This document shows, piece by piece, positions 1 through 10,157 of a DNA stretch of 64,000 nucleotides (position 1 is its first letter; each line of letters opens with the position of its first letter). The notes beneath the pieces were generated by a model. It saw only the letters and a list, made by a program, of their open reading frames with translations, ran no database searches and had not been told where the DNA came from. The DNA comes from Herbaspirillum sp. CF444 (GTDB lineage Bacteria > Pseudomonadota > Gammaproteobacteria > Burkholderiales > Burkholderiaceae_D), in contig NZ_AKJW01000059.1 in the NCBI RefSeq assembly GCF_000282135.1, positions 1 through 64,000 of the forward strand. The letters run 5' to 3'. The translations under genes were made by a program, and so were the position numbers.

Positions 1-1
1 C

Positions 2-328
2 GGCCCGCCGTATGCGTCGGCGGATTCTCTGTTCGATCTGGCCAACTATCCCGGCGTCTACCTGAAGCTGACCAATCGCACCATCGGCGAAGCCGCGCGC
101 GGCGCGTCGACGCCGCAAGCATTCTTCCCGCGCGTGGTGGAAGCCTTCGGCGCCAGACGCATCGCCTGGGGTTCCAATTTCCCGTCGGCGGAAGGTTCGC
201 TGGAATCGCTGCTGGCGGAAGCCAGGGCAGGTCTGGCCATGCTGTCGGCGGAAGATCAGGCATGGATCTTCGGCGACACCGCGCGCTCGATTTATCCTGC
301 GCTCAACAAGATGGGATCGCCGGCATGA
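2..328 (+). CDS. Amidohydrolase-2 family TIM-barrel hydrolase, C-terminal part (5' truncated by window edge)
   Basis: The frame is open from the window edge and ends in TGA, leaving about 108 residues. The segment IAWGSNFPS followed by a helix-rich tail (WIFGDTARSIYP) is the usual end of amidohydrolase-2 (COG3618-like) hydrolases, where the last beta-strand carries W-G-S-[DN]-[FWY]-P. The residue after GS is Asn rather than the commoner Asp. The stop overlaps the next start (ATGA at 325-328), so the two genes are probably translationally coupled. The context (LigJ, LigK, a dihydroxyphthalate-decarboxylase-like protein) suggests hydrolysis of a lactone or carboxylated ring-cleavage intermediate. 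It does not look like LigI, whose corresponding motif is WGTDWPH. The substrate cannot be told from this fragment. Confidence 0.75.
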   Translation, partial: GPPYASADSLFDLANYPGVYLKLTNRTIGEAARGASTPQAFFPRVVEAFGARRIAWGSNFPSAEGSLESLLAEARAGLAMLSAEDQAWIFGDTARSIYPALNKMGSPA

Positions 329-1233
329 AGATAGAAAACAGCGTATTGCACCTGAGCACTGCGTTAAAAAAATATCCGCATACCGCGAAGCTGATGAGCG
401 GCGAAATCAGCGCTCCGGACGTGCGCCTGGATTGCCTCGACATCGAGCCCATCCATCGCGCGTTTGCACCGATGGCGCGCAGCCAGACTTACGATGTCAG
501 TGAAATGGCGATCGCGACTTATCTGCAGGCCAAGGCCTACAACAAGCCGCTGATCATGCTGCCGACGGTGCTCGCTGCGCGCTTGCAGCAACGCTGCATC
601 GTGTACAACGCCAGGCGTCATCCGATGGGCATCCAGGATCTGATCGGCGCCCGCGTCGGCGTGCGCGCTTATACGCAGACCACCGGCATGTGGGTGCGCG
701 CGATTCTGGAAGGCACCTACGGCATTGCCACTGAAAAGATCAACTGGATCACCTTCGAAGGCGGCCATCTGCTGGAATACCAGGACCCGTCCTTCGTCAC
801 GCGTGCACCGGCCGGCAAGGACATGTTGTCGATGTTGAAAGCGGGAGAAATCGATGCCGCCATTTTCGGCAACGATTTGCCAGACGAAGAAGGCATTCTG
901 TCTTTGATTTCCGATCCCGTCGAAGCAGATCGGATCTGGTACGCCAAGCACGGTTTCGTGCCGATCAACCATGTCGCGGTCATGCATCGCGTCGTCGCCG
1001 AGGCGCATCCGGACAGCGTCAAGTCGGTGTATAACTTGTTCAGGCAAGGCAAGGCGGCCGTCGATGCGCCGGCCGAACTGCTCAGGAAATTGCCGGACGG
1101 TATCGACGCGCTGCGCGGCCCGATGGAAATGATCCTGGCGTGTTGCGAAGAGCAGCAGCTCCTGCCGCGCAAACTTGATCCGGATGAAATCTTTGCCGAT
1201 TGCATTGAATTTTTGGGCGACGATGCGCGCTGA
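325..1233 (+). CDS. 4,5-dihydroxyphthalate decarboxylase-like / periplasmic-binding-fold protein
   Basis: This 302-residue protein starts at the ATG that overlaps the upstream stop. An in-frame start at 262 would add 21 residues lying wholly inside the previous gene, so it is rejected. The sequence resembles the Pht5/4,5-dihydroxyphthalate decarboxylase group, which has the type-2 periplasmic binding (NMT1-like) fold: SEMAIATYLQAKAYNKP near 60-75, LIGARVGVRAYTQTTGMWVRAIL near 105-127 and a closing AIFGNDLP near 190. There is no signal peptide, consistent with a cytoplasmic enzyme. Known family members decarboxylate 4,5-dihydroxyphthalate to protocatechuate. The lig genes downstream fit, but a related decarboxylase or a binding protein remains possible. 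Confidence 0.7.
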   Translation: MKIENSVLHLSTALKKYPHTAKLMSGEISAPDVRLDCLDIEPIHRAFAPMARSQTYDVSEMAIATYLQAKAYNKPLIMLPTVLAARLQQRCIVYNARRHPMGIQDLIGARVGVRAYTQTTGMWVRAILEGTYGIATEKINWITFEGGHLLEYQDPSFVTRAPAGKDMLSMLKAGEIDAAIFGNDLPDEEGILSLISDPVEADRIWYAKHGFVPINHVAVMHRVVAEAHPDSVKSVYNLFRQGKAAVDAPAELLRKLPDGIDALRGPMEMILACCEEQQLLPRKLDPDEIFADCIEFLGDDAR

Positions 1234-1333
1234 CGGTTAAGCGCAGTTCCCACCCTCGTACCTGTTGCATCTTGAAGTCGCCATGCAAGAGCGACACAGC
1301 TAAAACTAATTTATCTACAGAGGAGAACCACAC

Positions 1334-2674
1334 GTGGACATGCAAGACATTCCCGTCCAGCGACTGAAACGAAAGCGGCGCTTTTACGAAGACATCTCGT
1401 TTCAGGTGTTTTTCGGCATCGTCGTCGGCGTCGTGGTCGGTCACTACTATCCCGACATCGGCAAGACCATGCAGCCGCTCGGCGATGCATTCATCCGCCT
1501 GATCCAGATGGTGGTCGGTCCGATCATCTTTTGCTCGGTGGTGAGCGGCATCGCCAATGCCGGCGACATGAAAAAGGTCGGTCGCGTCGCCATCAAGGCA
1601 CTGATCTATTTCGAGGTGGTGACTTCGCTGGCGCTGGTGATCGGCCTGGTGACGATCAACGTGCTGCAACCCGGCGTCGGCATGAACATTGACGTCGGCG
1701 CGCTCGATACCGGCGCCGCCAACTCCTACATCACGCAGGCGCATCAGTTCGTGTCGACCAGCACCTTCCTGCTCAATCTGATTCCGAAGACCATGGTGTC
1801 GGGCTTTGCCAACGGCGATGTGCTGCAGATCCTGTTCTTCTCGGTGCTGTTCGGTTTCGGGATGGCGGCGGCGGGCGAGCGCGCCAAGCCGATGATGAGC
1901 GTCATCGACAGTTTTTCGGCGGGCATGTTCTGGATCATCGGCCTGGCGATGAAGATTTCCCCGATCGCCGCGTTCGGCGCCATCGCCTTCACCGTCAGCA
2001 AGTTCGGCGTCGGCTCGCTGGTGTCGCTGGGAAAACTGGTCGGCGAGTTCTATCTGACCTGCGGTCTGTTCTTCGTGCTGATCCTGTTTCCGGTCACGTA
2101 TGTCAGCGGTTTCAACCTGTTCAAACTGATGCGCTACATCCGTGCCGAACTGCTGCTGGTGATCGGCACCAGTTCGTCGGAAAGCGTGTTCCCGCAACTG
2201 CTGAAAAAGCTGGAGCAGCTGGGCTGCGAAAAATCGGTGGTCGGCCTGGTGCTGCCGGGCGGCTATTCCTTCAACCATGACGGCACCTGCCTGTACTTCG
2301 CAGCGGTGGCAGTGTTCCTGGCGCAGGCGACCAATACGGCACTGGGCTGGGAGCAGCAGGTCGGCTTGCTGCTGGTGTTGCTGGTCACGTCGAAGGGCGG
2401 GGCGGGCGTCGCCGGATCGGCCATCGCCGTGCTGGCCGCCACGCTGGCTGCGACCAATGCCATCCCGGTGTCGTCGATCGCGGTGATTCTCGGCGTGCAC
2501 CGCCTGCTGTCTTCCGCCTTCGTGTTCGTCAACATCACCGGCAATGCCGTCGCGACGGTGGTGGTGGCCGGATGGGAGAACGCGCTGGATCGCACCAAGT
2601 TGCGTGCCGAACTGGATGCGGGTTATGTCGAGCCTGAAATCATCATTCGCAAGACCGTGGCCGCGGGAAGATAA
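1334..2674 (+). CDS. dctA: C4-dicarboxylate:cation symporter DctA
   Basis: 446-residue inner-membrane transporter of the DAACS (sodium:dicarboxylate symporter) family. AGGAG at 1321-1325 sits 8 bases before the GTG at 1334, so GTG is preferred over the ATG two codons later. Family marks include MVVGPIIFCSVVSGIA near 58-72, the re-entrant serine-rich loop IGTSSSESVFPQLL near 276-290, SFNHDGTCLYF near 312-322 and LLVTSKGGAGVAGSA near 350-365. It normally imports succinate, fumarate, malate or oxaloacetate. Placed between a decarboxylase-like gene and ligJ/ligK it could instead take up an aromatic-derived di- or tri-acid. A hairpin (GCCGGGA/TCCCGGC, 2684-2701) follows the stop without a clear T-run. 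Confidence 0.93.
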   Translation: MDMQDIPVQRLKRKRRFYEDISFQVFFGIVVGVVVGHYYPDIGKTMQPLGDAFIRLIQMVVGPIIFCSVVSGIANAGDMKKVGRVAIKALIYFEVVTSLALVIGLVTINVLQPGVGMNIDVGALDTGAANSYITQAHQFVSTSTFLLNLIPKTMVSGFANGDVLQILFFSVLFGFGMAAAGERAKPMMSVIDSFSAGMFWIIGLAMKISPIAAFGAIAFTVSKFGVGSLVSLGKLVGEFYLTCGLFFVLILFPVTYVSGFNLFKLMRYIRAELLLVIGTSSSESVFPQLLKKLEQLGCEKSVVGLVLPGGYSFNHDGTCLYFAAVAVFLAQATNTALGWEQQVGLLLVLLVTSKGGAGVAGSAIAVLAATLAATNAIPVSSIAVILGVHRLLSSAFVFVNITGNAVATVVVAGWENALDRTKLRAELDAGYVEPEIIIRKTVAAGR

Positions 2675-2831
2675 ACCTCCCGTGCCGGGATCGCTCCCGG
2701 CGCGTCACGGCAGGCGTTGATCGCTGGTTCGCGCCTGCCGGGGCGCGGCTGAAATTCGCCTCATCTCGCAGTACACATTTGATTCATCACACATTACACC
2801 GAATGTCATATCCATTCGGGAGGGAGACATC
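2675..2831 (+). promoter_or_regulatory. dctA-porin gap with two GC-rich hairpins and an inverted repeat abutting the porin RBS
   Basis: The gap holds GCCGGGA-N4-TCCCGGC (2684-2701) and GGCAGGCG...CGCCTGCC (about 2709-2739), which may weaken read-through from dctA. It then holds CCGAATG-N7-CATTCGG (2799-2819), ending at the edge of a strong Shine-Dalgarno GGGAGGGAG (2818-2826). The last repeat could form a hairpin in the porin 5' leader or be an operator. I cannot tell which. Confidence 0.5.
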
Positions 2832-3869
2832 ATGAAAAAATTTGCCCGCACCATCGCTGCTTTCGCCGTTGCCACGCCATTGATGGCGGTCGTGGACGCT
2901 GCCCAGGCCCAATCCAACGTCACCATTTTCGGCACCGTCGACGGCGGCGTCCGCTACCAGACCAACGCCAACGCCACCGGCGGCAGCAAGGTTTTCATGG
3001 GATCCAACGGCTGGAACAGTTCCAACAAGCTGGACATCGCCGGCACCGAAGACCTCGGCAGCGGGATGGAAGCGCATTTCCTGCTCGAAAACGGATTCAA
3101 CCTGGCCACCGGCGCATTCGACAACACCACCAACACGCTGTTCAACCGGCAATCCTTCGTCGGGATAAAGGGCGGTTTCGGCGCCATCGACCTGGGACGC
3201 CAATACACGATCTCGCATGACTTCATCCTGGAATACGATCCCTACGGCTTCAACTACACCTCGCTGATTCCGCTGACGCAGGCGTCGAGCGGCACGCGCT
3301 TCAGCAATGACGTCAAGTACACCGGCATGCTCGGCCCCGTCAAGCTGGAGCTGGAGAATTCCTTCGGCGAAAACGCCGGCAGTTTCAACGACGGCTCGGC
3401 GCGCGGCATCGGCCTGCAGTACTACGTCGGCGACCTGATCGTCGGCGGTTCCTACAACCTGCGCCGGGTGTTGGTCGGCACCACCTATCGCAACGAGGAC
3501 TACTACCTGACCGGCGTTTCCTACAAGTTCGGCGACTGGAAGATATCGGGAGGCTACATGATCGACACCATCGACATGCGCTCGACCGCTCCCGATACCG
3601 TCACGCGCAACACCTTCGGCGGCGTCGCCTATTCCATCACCGAACGGCTGAAACTGACCGGCGGCTTCTACCGTACCGCCGTCTCCACCGACAAGGCGGA
3701 GCGCAAGGACATGACCATCATCGGCCTGGACTATTACCTGTCCAAGCGCACCAAGCTGTACACCGAAGTCGACTACACCAAGTATCGCAAGACCGTCGTC
3801 ACGACGCTCAACACGGCAGGGGCGCCACACCAAACGGCGTTCACAGTCGGTATCAATCATCGTTTTTAA
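2832..3869 (+). CDS. Gram-negative general porin (Burkholderiales Porin_4/OmpC-like)
   Basis: 345-residue outer-membrane beta-barrel porin. A signal peptide ends near residue 27 (AAQAQ-S), followed by the typical first strand SNVTIFGTVDGGVRY. Internal marks include the SSNKLDIAGTEDLGSGMEAHFLLENGF region near 55-85, NRQSFVGIKGGFGAIDLGRQY near 105-125 and the terminal strand ending HRF with a C-terminal Phe, the Bam recognition residue. Length and architecture match trimeric 16-stranded porins of Burkholderia and relatives. It lies between dctA and ligJ, all on the same strand, so it may serve as the outer-membrane route for the aromatic or acid substrate. A strong RBS at 2818-2826 supports the start. 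Confidence 0.92.
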   Translation: MKKFARTIAAFAVATPLMAVVDAAQAQSNVTIFGTVDGGVRYQTNANATGGSKVFMGSNGWNSSNKLDIAGTEDLGSGMEAHFLLENGFNLATGAFDNTTNTLFNRQSFVGIKGGFGAIDLGRQYTISHDFILEYDPYGFNYTSLIPLTQASSGTRFSNDVKYTGMLGPVKLELENSFGENAGSFNDGSARGIGLQYYVGDLIVGGSYNLRRVLVGTTYRNEDYYLTGVSYKFGDWKISGGYMIDTIDMRSTAPDTVTRNTFGGVAYSITERLKLTGGFYRTAVSTDKAERKDMTIIGLDYYLSKRTKLYTEVDYTKYRKTVVTTLNTAGAPHQTAFTVGINHRF

Positions 3870-3927
3870 TTTGTAAGGCTGCTTCGCAAGGGGTGGTCGG
3901 CAGCTTCATCAACAGGAGAGTTTTTTC

Positions 3928-4956
3928 ATGATCATCGATTGTCACGGCCACTACACGACGGCCCCCAAAGCCCTGGAAGAGTGGCGCCAACGGCAGATCG
4001 CCGGCATCGCGGATTCCGCGTCGATGCCGTCCGTCTCTGAACTGAAAATCAGCGACGACGAACTGCGCGAGACCATCGAAACCAATCAGCTCACCTTGAT
4101 GAAGCAGCGCGGCATCGACATGGTGATCTTCTCGCCGCGCGCCAGTTTCATGGCGCACCATATCGGCGACTTCAACGTGTCGGCGACCTGGTCGGCGATT
4201 TGCAACGAGCTGTGCTTCCGCATCAAGGAGCTGTTCCCCGATCATTACGCCGGCGCGGCCATGCTGCCGCAATCGCCCGGCGTTAATCCGCGCACGTCCG
4301 TGACCGAATTGGAAAAGTGCGTGAAGGAATACGGCTTCGTCGGCATCAACCTCAATCCCGATCCCTCGGGCGGTCACTGGACGTCGCCGCCATTGTCGGA
4401 TCGTCACTGGTATCCGATTTACGAAAAAATGGTCGAGTACGACATCCCGGCCATGATCCATGTCAGCACCAGTTGCAACGCCTGTTTCCATACCACCGGC
4501 GCGCACTATCTGAACGCGGACACGACGGCGTTCATGCAATGCCTGACCTCGGATTTGTTCACCGATTTCCCGACGCTGCGTTTCCTGATTCCGCATGGCG
4601 GCGGCGCCGTGCCATATCACTGGGGCCGCTTCCGCGGCCTGGCGCAGGAGCTGAAGAAGCCGTTGCTGAAGGATCATCTGCTGAACAACATTTTCTTCGA
4701 CACCTGCGTCTACCATCAGCCTGGCATCGACCTGCTGAGCAAGGTGATCCCGGTCGACAACATCCTGTTCGCCAGCGAAATGATCGGCGCCGTGCGCGGC
4801 ATCGATCCCGAGACCGGGCACTACTACGACGACACCAAGCGGTACATCGAGAACACGCCGCACCTCAATGCCGAGACGCGCTACAAGGTCTACGAAGGCA
4901 ATGCCCGGCGCGTGTTCCCGCGACTGGACGCGGCGCTCAAAACGAAAGGACTGTAA
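3928..4956 (+). CDS. ligJ: 4-oxalomesaconate hydratase LigJ (amidohydrolase superfamily)
   Basis: 342 residues, the length of LigJ. The N-terminal MIIDCHGHYTTAPKALEEWR carries the HxH metal motif (His6, His8) of the amidohydrolase superfamily. Further metal-region motifs are PAMIHVSTSC near 172-181 and FLIPHGGGAVPYHWGR near 216-231. Unlike most members, LigJ hydrates the 4-oxalomesaconate ring-cleavage product to 4-carboxy-4-hydroxy-2-oxoadipate (CHA), in the protocatechuate 4,5-cleavage and gallate pathways. The next gene, 2 bases downstream, encodes the CHA aldolase, which strongly supports this call over a generic amidohydrolase. RBS AGGAG lies about 10 bases upstream of the start. Confidence 0.9.
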   Translation: MIIDCHGHYTTAPKALEEWRQRQIAGIADSASMPSVSELKISDDELRETIETNQLTLMKQRGIDMVIFSPRASFMAHHIGDFNVSATWSAICNELCFRIKELFPDHYAGAAMLPQSPGVNPRTSVTELEKCVKEYGFVGINLNPDPSGGHWTSPPLSDRHWYPIYEKMVEYDIPAMIHVSTSCNACFHTTGAHYLNADTTAFMQCLTSDLFTDFPTLRFLIPHGGGAVPYHWGRFRGLAQELKKPLLKDHLLNNIFFDTCVYHQPGIDLLSKVIPVDNILFASEMIGAVRGIDPETGHYYDDTKRYIENTPHLNAETRYKVYEGNARRVFPRLDAALKTKGL

Positions 4957-4958
4957 CC

Positions 4959-5654
4959 ATGGCTACCCCGATGAACGATCTCGGCATCGTCAAACGCAAC
5001 ATCGTCCGCGCCGACAAGGCTGCGGTCGAGAAGCTGTCGCGCTTCGGCGTCGCCACCATCCACGAAGCGATGGGGCGCGTCGGCCTCATGAAGACATACA
5101 TGCGCCCTATCTACACCGGTGCCGCGATGTGCGGCACGGCGGTGACCGTGTTGCTGCAACCCGGCGACAACTGGATGCTGCACGTGGCGGCGGAGCAGAT
5201 CCAGTCCGGCGACGTGGTGGTGGCAGCCTGCACGACCGACAACGAAGACGGCTTCTTCGGCGACTTGCTGGCGACCTCGTTCCGTTCGCGCGGCGCGCTG
5301 GGCCTGATCATCGACGGCGGCGTGCGCGACGTGAAGGATCTGGAACAGATGAAGTTTCCCGTTTTCTCGCGCGCCATCAGCGCCAAGGGTACGGTGAAGG
5401 CGACGCTGGGTTCGGTGAATATCCCGGTGGTTTGCGCCGGCGCGGCGATCCATCCGGGCGACGTCGTCATCGCCGATGCCGACGGCGTGGTGGTGGTGCC
5501 GGCCGCAGTCGCACAACAGGTTGCCGATGCGGCGGAGGCGCGCGAAGCCAATGAAACGGACAAGCGGGCGCGACTGGCGTCGGGCGAACTCGGCCTCGAC
5601 ATGTACAAGATGCGCGACCCGCTGGCGGCGGCCGGATTGAAGTACATCGACTGA
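4959..5654 (+). CDS. ligK: 4-carboxy-4-hydroxy-2-oxoadipate aldolase / oxaloacetate decarboxylase LigK
   Basis: 231 residues. The frame runs further upstream inside ligJ, but the ATG at 4959, two bases after the ligJ stop and preceded by GAAAGGA, gives the normal N-terminus. Residues known from the HMG/CHA aldolase family are in register: Glu36 (IHEAMG), Gly101-Asp102 (FFGDLL) and the metal-binding Arg123-Asp124 pair (GGVRDVKDL). The family enzyme cleaves CHA to pyruvate and oxaloacetate and HMG to two pyruvates, and also decarboxylates oxaloacetate. ligJ-ligK form the last two steps of protocatechuate 4,5-cleavage. Three more RraA/HMG-aldolase-family genes lie at 33.6-42 kb. Confidence 0.93.
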   Translation: MATPMNDLGIVKRNIVRADKAAVEKLSRFGVATIHEAMGRVGLMKTYMRPIYTGAAMCGTAVTVLLQPGDNWMLHVAAEQIQSGDVVVAACTTDNEDGFFGDLLATSFRSRGALGLIIDGGVRDVKDLEQMKFPVFSRAISAKGTVKATLGSVNIPVVCAGAAIHPGDVVIADADGVVVVPAAVAQQVADAAEAREANETDKRARLASGELGLDMYKMRDPLAAAGLKYID

Positions 5655-5704
5655 GGAGGGAAACGTCTGCAATTGCCGCGCGTTGTTTCTTTTCCGGCAA
5701 CCGG

Positions 5705-5735
5705 CAAGCCCGCTTCATGCGGGCTTGTTCTTTTT
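5705..5735 (+). terminator. Rho-independent terminator after ligK
   Basis: A perfect 9-bp stem CAAGCCCGC/GCGGGCTTG with a 5-base loop is followed by TTCTTTTT. It lies 50 bases after the ligK stop and closes the lig transcription unit. Confidence 0.88.
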
Positions 5736-6135
5736 GCATCTTCCTGCACCGGATTCCGCAATTGGACAGAAATAAAAACTATTCTGTATAATCGACCGCA
5801 AATAACGAAACAGAACTTCCTGAGTTAAGCTGAATTCGCTTCTGAGTTCTTATCTCTTGCCAGCTTCCTGCTTCGTTACGTAAGCGTTAACGTCAACCAA
5901 CGCGTCATTCACGTGCCGTGCCTGAAGGTTTCAGGCAGCGATTCATGTCGCCGCGCACGTGTATAACGCTATGGTGAAAAATTGACGACACACTTACTCC
6001 CTCCGGGCTTGCCTGCCTTGCCCAACGCATTTTCCGTAATCTCCGCACCCGCTGCACCATCCTTCCCCGACGACGAGCCAGCCGCCATGCTGCGTTGCGC
6101 GCGTTCGACCACTTCCACACGGGATCAATAACATC
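5736..6135 (+). promoter_or_regulatory. 400-bp gap upstream of the MFS gene with a sigma70-like promoter
   Basis: TGGACA (5763-5768), an 18-bp spacer and a consensus TATAAT (5787-5792) make a good sigma70 promoter, about 340 bases before the MFS start. The leader also holds GCCTGAA-GGT-TTCAGGC (5920-5936) and a second -10-like TATAAC (5962-5967). I see no convincing small ORF. The long leader could contain a small RNA or regulatory RNA. Confidence 0.5.
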
Positions 6136-7341
6136 ATGACGACTACAAACAAATCCACAGATGCATCCGCTGAAACCACGGCAAGCGGATTGCTGCCGCT
6201 GGTGGCGATCGTGTTCACCAGTTTTCTCTGCATTGGCATTCCCTTGCCGGCCTTGCCCTTGCACGTCAACGGCGTGCTCGGCTTCAGCGCGCTGACGGTG
6301 GGCTGGGTGGTGGGGATTCAATCCTTTTCGACCATTTTGTCGCGCAAGTTTTCCGGTTCTTACTGTGATCGCCACGGCTCCAAGCGCGCGGTGTCGGTCG
6401 GTTTGCCGATGGCTTCCGTGGCCGGCTTGCTGTATTTCGCGTCGACCATGATCGCCGATGCAGGCACAAGCCTGGTCGTTCTGTTCATCGGTCGCTTGCT
6501 GATGGGGCCGGCGGAAAGCCTGTTCCTGACCGGCACCATGACCTGGGGCATCGGCCGCGTCGGCATGCAGCGCACCGGCAAGGTGATGGCGTGGCAGGGC
6601 ATCGCGATGTTCGCCGCATTGGGATTGGGTGCGCCGATCGGCATCGCCATCCAGCAGCGTTTCGGCTTTGCCGGCGTGGCGCTGACTACGATGCTGCTGC
6701 CGATGGTCGGCCTGGCGATTGCGGCGGTCTTGCGCGGCTTGCCTGCGCTCGGCAGCAAGGGCGGCGGCGTGGCGATGTCGGAAGTGCTGCGCCTGATCTG
6801 GCGCTTCGGCCTGGCGCTGGCCTTGAGCGCGATGCCGTTCGCCATCATCACCAGTTTTCTGGTGTTGCTGTATGCCAGCAACAACTGGTCGGGCGCGGGC
6901 ATCGCGATTCTCGGTTTCTCGGCGGGTTATGTCGGTGTGCGCCTGTTCTTCGCGCATTTGCCGGATCGCATCGGCGGCGCCAAGGTCGGCGCCGTCTCGG
7001 TGGCCATCGAGCTGGTCGGGCAATTGCTGTTGTGGCAATCGCATGACCCGATCATGGCGGGCCTCGGCACCTTGCTGACCGGCATCGGCTTTTCGCTGGT
7101 GTTCCCGTCGATGGGCGTGCAGGCGATGGCGCGCGTGCCGGCACATTCGCGCGGCCTGGCGGTGGCGACCTTCATGGCCTTCATCGATCTGGCGGCAGGA
7201 TTGACCGGACCGGTGGTGGGCGTGCTGATCGGCTTCTTTGGCTACGGCTCGGCTTTCCTCGCAGGCGCGGTGGCTTGCGTGCTGGCCTTGTTGCTGATGG
7301 TGTCGGGTATGTCGCGAGCGCCGGCACGGCAGCAGGCGTAG
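6136..7341 (+). CDS. MFS transporter, YfcJ/YhhS-like
   Basis: 401-residue protein with about 12 hydrophobic segments. The loop between TM2 and TM3 is SRKFSGSYCDRHGSKRAV (near 70-87), the MFS motif A region with the G-x-x-x-D-R-x-G-x-[KR] pattern. The order of segments, the FIGRLLMGPAESLFLTG stretch and the overall length resemble the YfcJ/YhhS (UPF0226) drug/H+ antiporter-like group. The substrate is unknown. It is a single gene behind a long leader, with no coupled neighbour. The very GC-rich codon use matches its surroundings. Confidence 0.8.
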   Translation: MTTTNKSTDASAETTASGLLPLVAIVFTSFLCIGIPLPALPLHVNGVLGFSALTVGWVVGIQSFSTILSRKFSGSYCDRHGSKRAVSVGLPMASVAGLLYFASTMIADAGTSLVVLFIGRLLMGPAESLFLTGTMTWGIGRVGMQRTGKVMAWQGIAMFAALGLGAPIGIAIQQRFGFAGVALTTMLLPMVGLAIAAVLRGLPALGSKGGGVAMSEVLRLIWRFGLALALSAMPFAIITSFLVLLYASNNWSGAGIAILGFSAGYVGVRLFFAHLPDRIGGAKVGAVSVAIELVGQLLLWQSHDPIMAGLGTLLTGIGFSLVFPSMGVQAMARVPAHSRGLAVATFMAFIDLAAGLTGPVVGVLIGFFGYGSAFLAGAVACVLALLLMVSGMSRAPARQQA

Positions 7342-7516
7342 GCCAGGCGAGGAGGGGATGTAACAACTGTAAGAGATTGTTTACAACTGGCTGACACTCG
7401 AAACTATTAGGGAATAATGCGTCTAAAAAATTGTCCTGTCTGAGGCAGGACATCAATGCAACAAGCTTGTGTTACAGCATCCTTGCCGCATCCCTTATTT
7501 TTACAGAGGCGTCATC

Positions 7517-7732
7517 ATGAGAACAATCCATAAAATTACAGTCATCTCCATCACGGTGTGTGCTCTGACAGTGCTGGGTGGCTGCAGCAATATGTCGCGT
7601 CGCGACAAGAACACCGCAGTAGGAGCAGGCATCGGCGCCGTGGCCGGTGCGGTGCTGACCGGTGGCAGTGGTATTGGTACAGCGGGTGGCGCGGCAGTGG
7701 GCGGCGTGATCGGTCATCAGATCGGCCGATAG
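7517..7732 (+). CDS. Small glycine-zipper lipoprotein, OsmB-like
   Basis: 71 residues. I chose the ATG at 7517 because it gives a clean lipoprotein signal with lipobox LGGC (Cys23). An in-frame start at 7469 would add 16 unlikely residues. After the Cys a short polar linker (SNMSRRDKNTA) leads into a glycine-zipper domain, VGAGIGAVAGAVLTGGSGIGTAGGAAVGGVIGHQIG. This is the architecture of OsmB and related stress-inducible outer-membrane lipoproteins. It is monocistronic and ends at a strong terminator shared with parC. The function is known only as stress- or osmotically-induced in relatives. Confidence 0.85.
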   Translation: MRTIHKITVISITVCALTVLGGCSNMSRRDKNTAVGAGIGAVAGAVLTGGSGIGTAGGAAVGGVIGHQIGR

Positions 7733-7757
7733 CGTATTGATAGCAGCTGGCTGAAAT

Positions 7758-7793
7758 AAAAAGGGATGTCGTATTGAACGACATCCCTTTTTT
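7758..7793. terminator. Bidirectional terminator between the OsmB-like gene and parC
   Basis: A 15-bp perfect stem AAAAAGGGATGTCGT/ACGACATCCCTTTTT with a 5-base loop. T-runs on both strands suit termination of both converging genes. Confidence 0.92.
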
Positions 7794-7812
7794 GTTTCAT
7801 GTCGCTTTGGTT

Positions 7813-10125
<2,313 letters not shown>

Positions 10126-10157
10126 GTGGCTGGGTTGCGTTGATGTCGTTTAGTGAA

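Noticed and set aside
1082-2500. Long open frame antisense to dctA
   Set aside because: It is Gln/His/Arg-rich with no recognisable domain, and mirrors the GC-rich third-position pattern of dctA, so it is a shadow frame.
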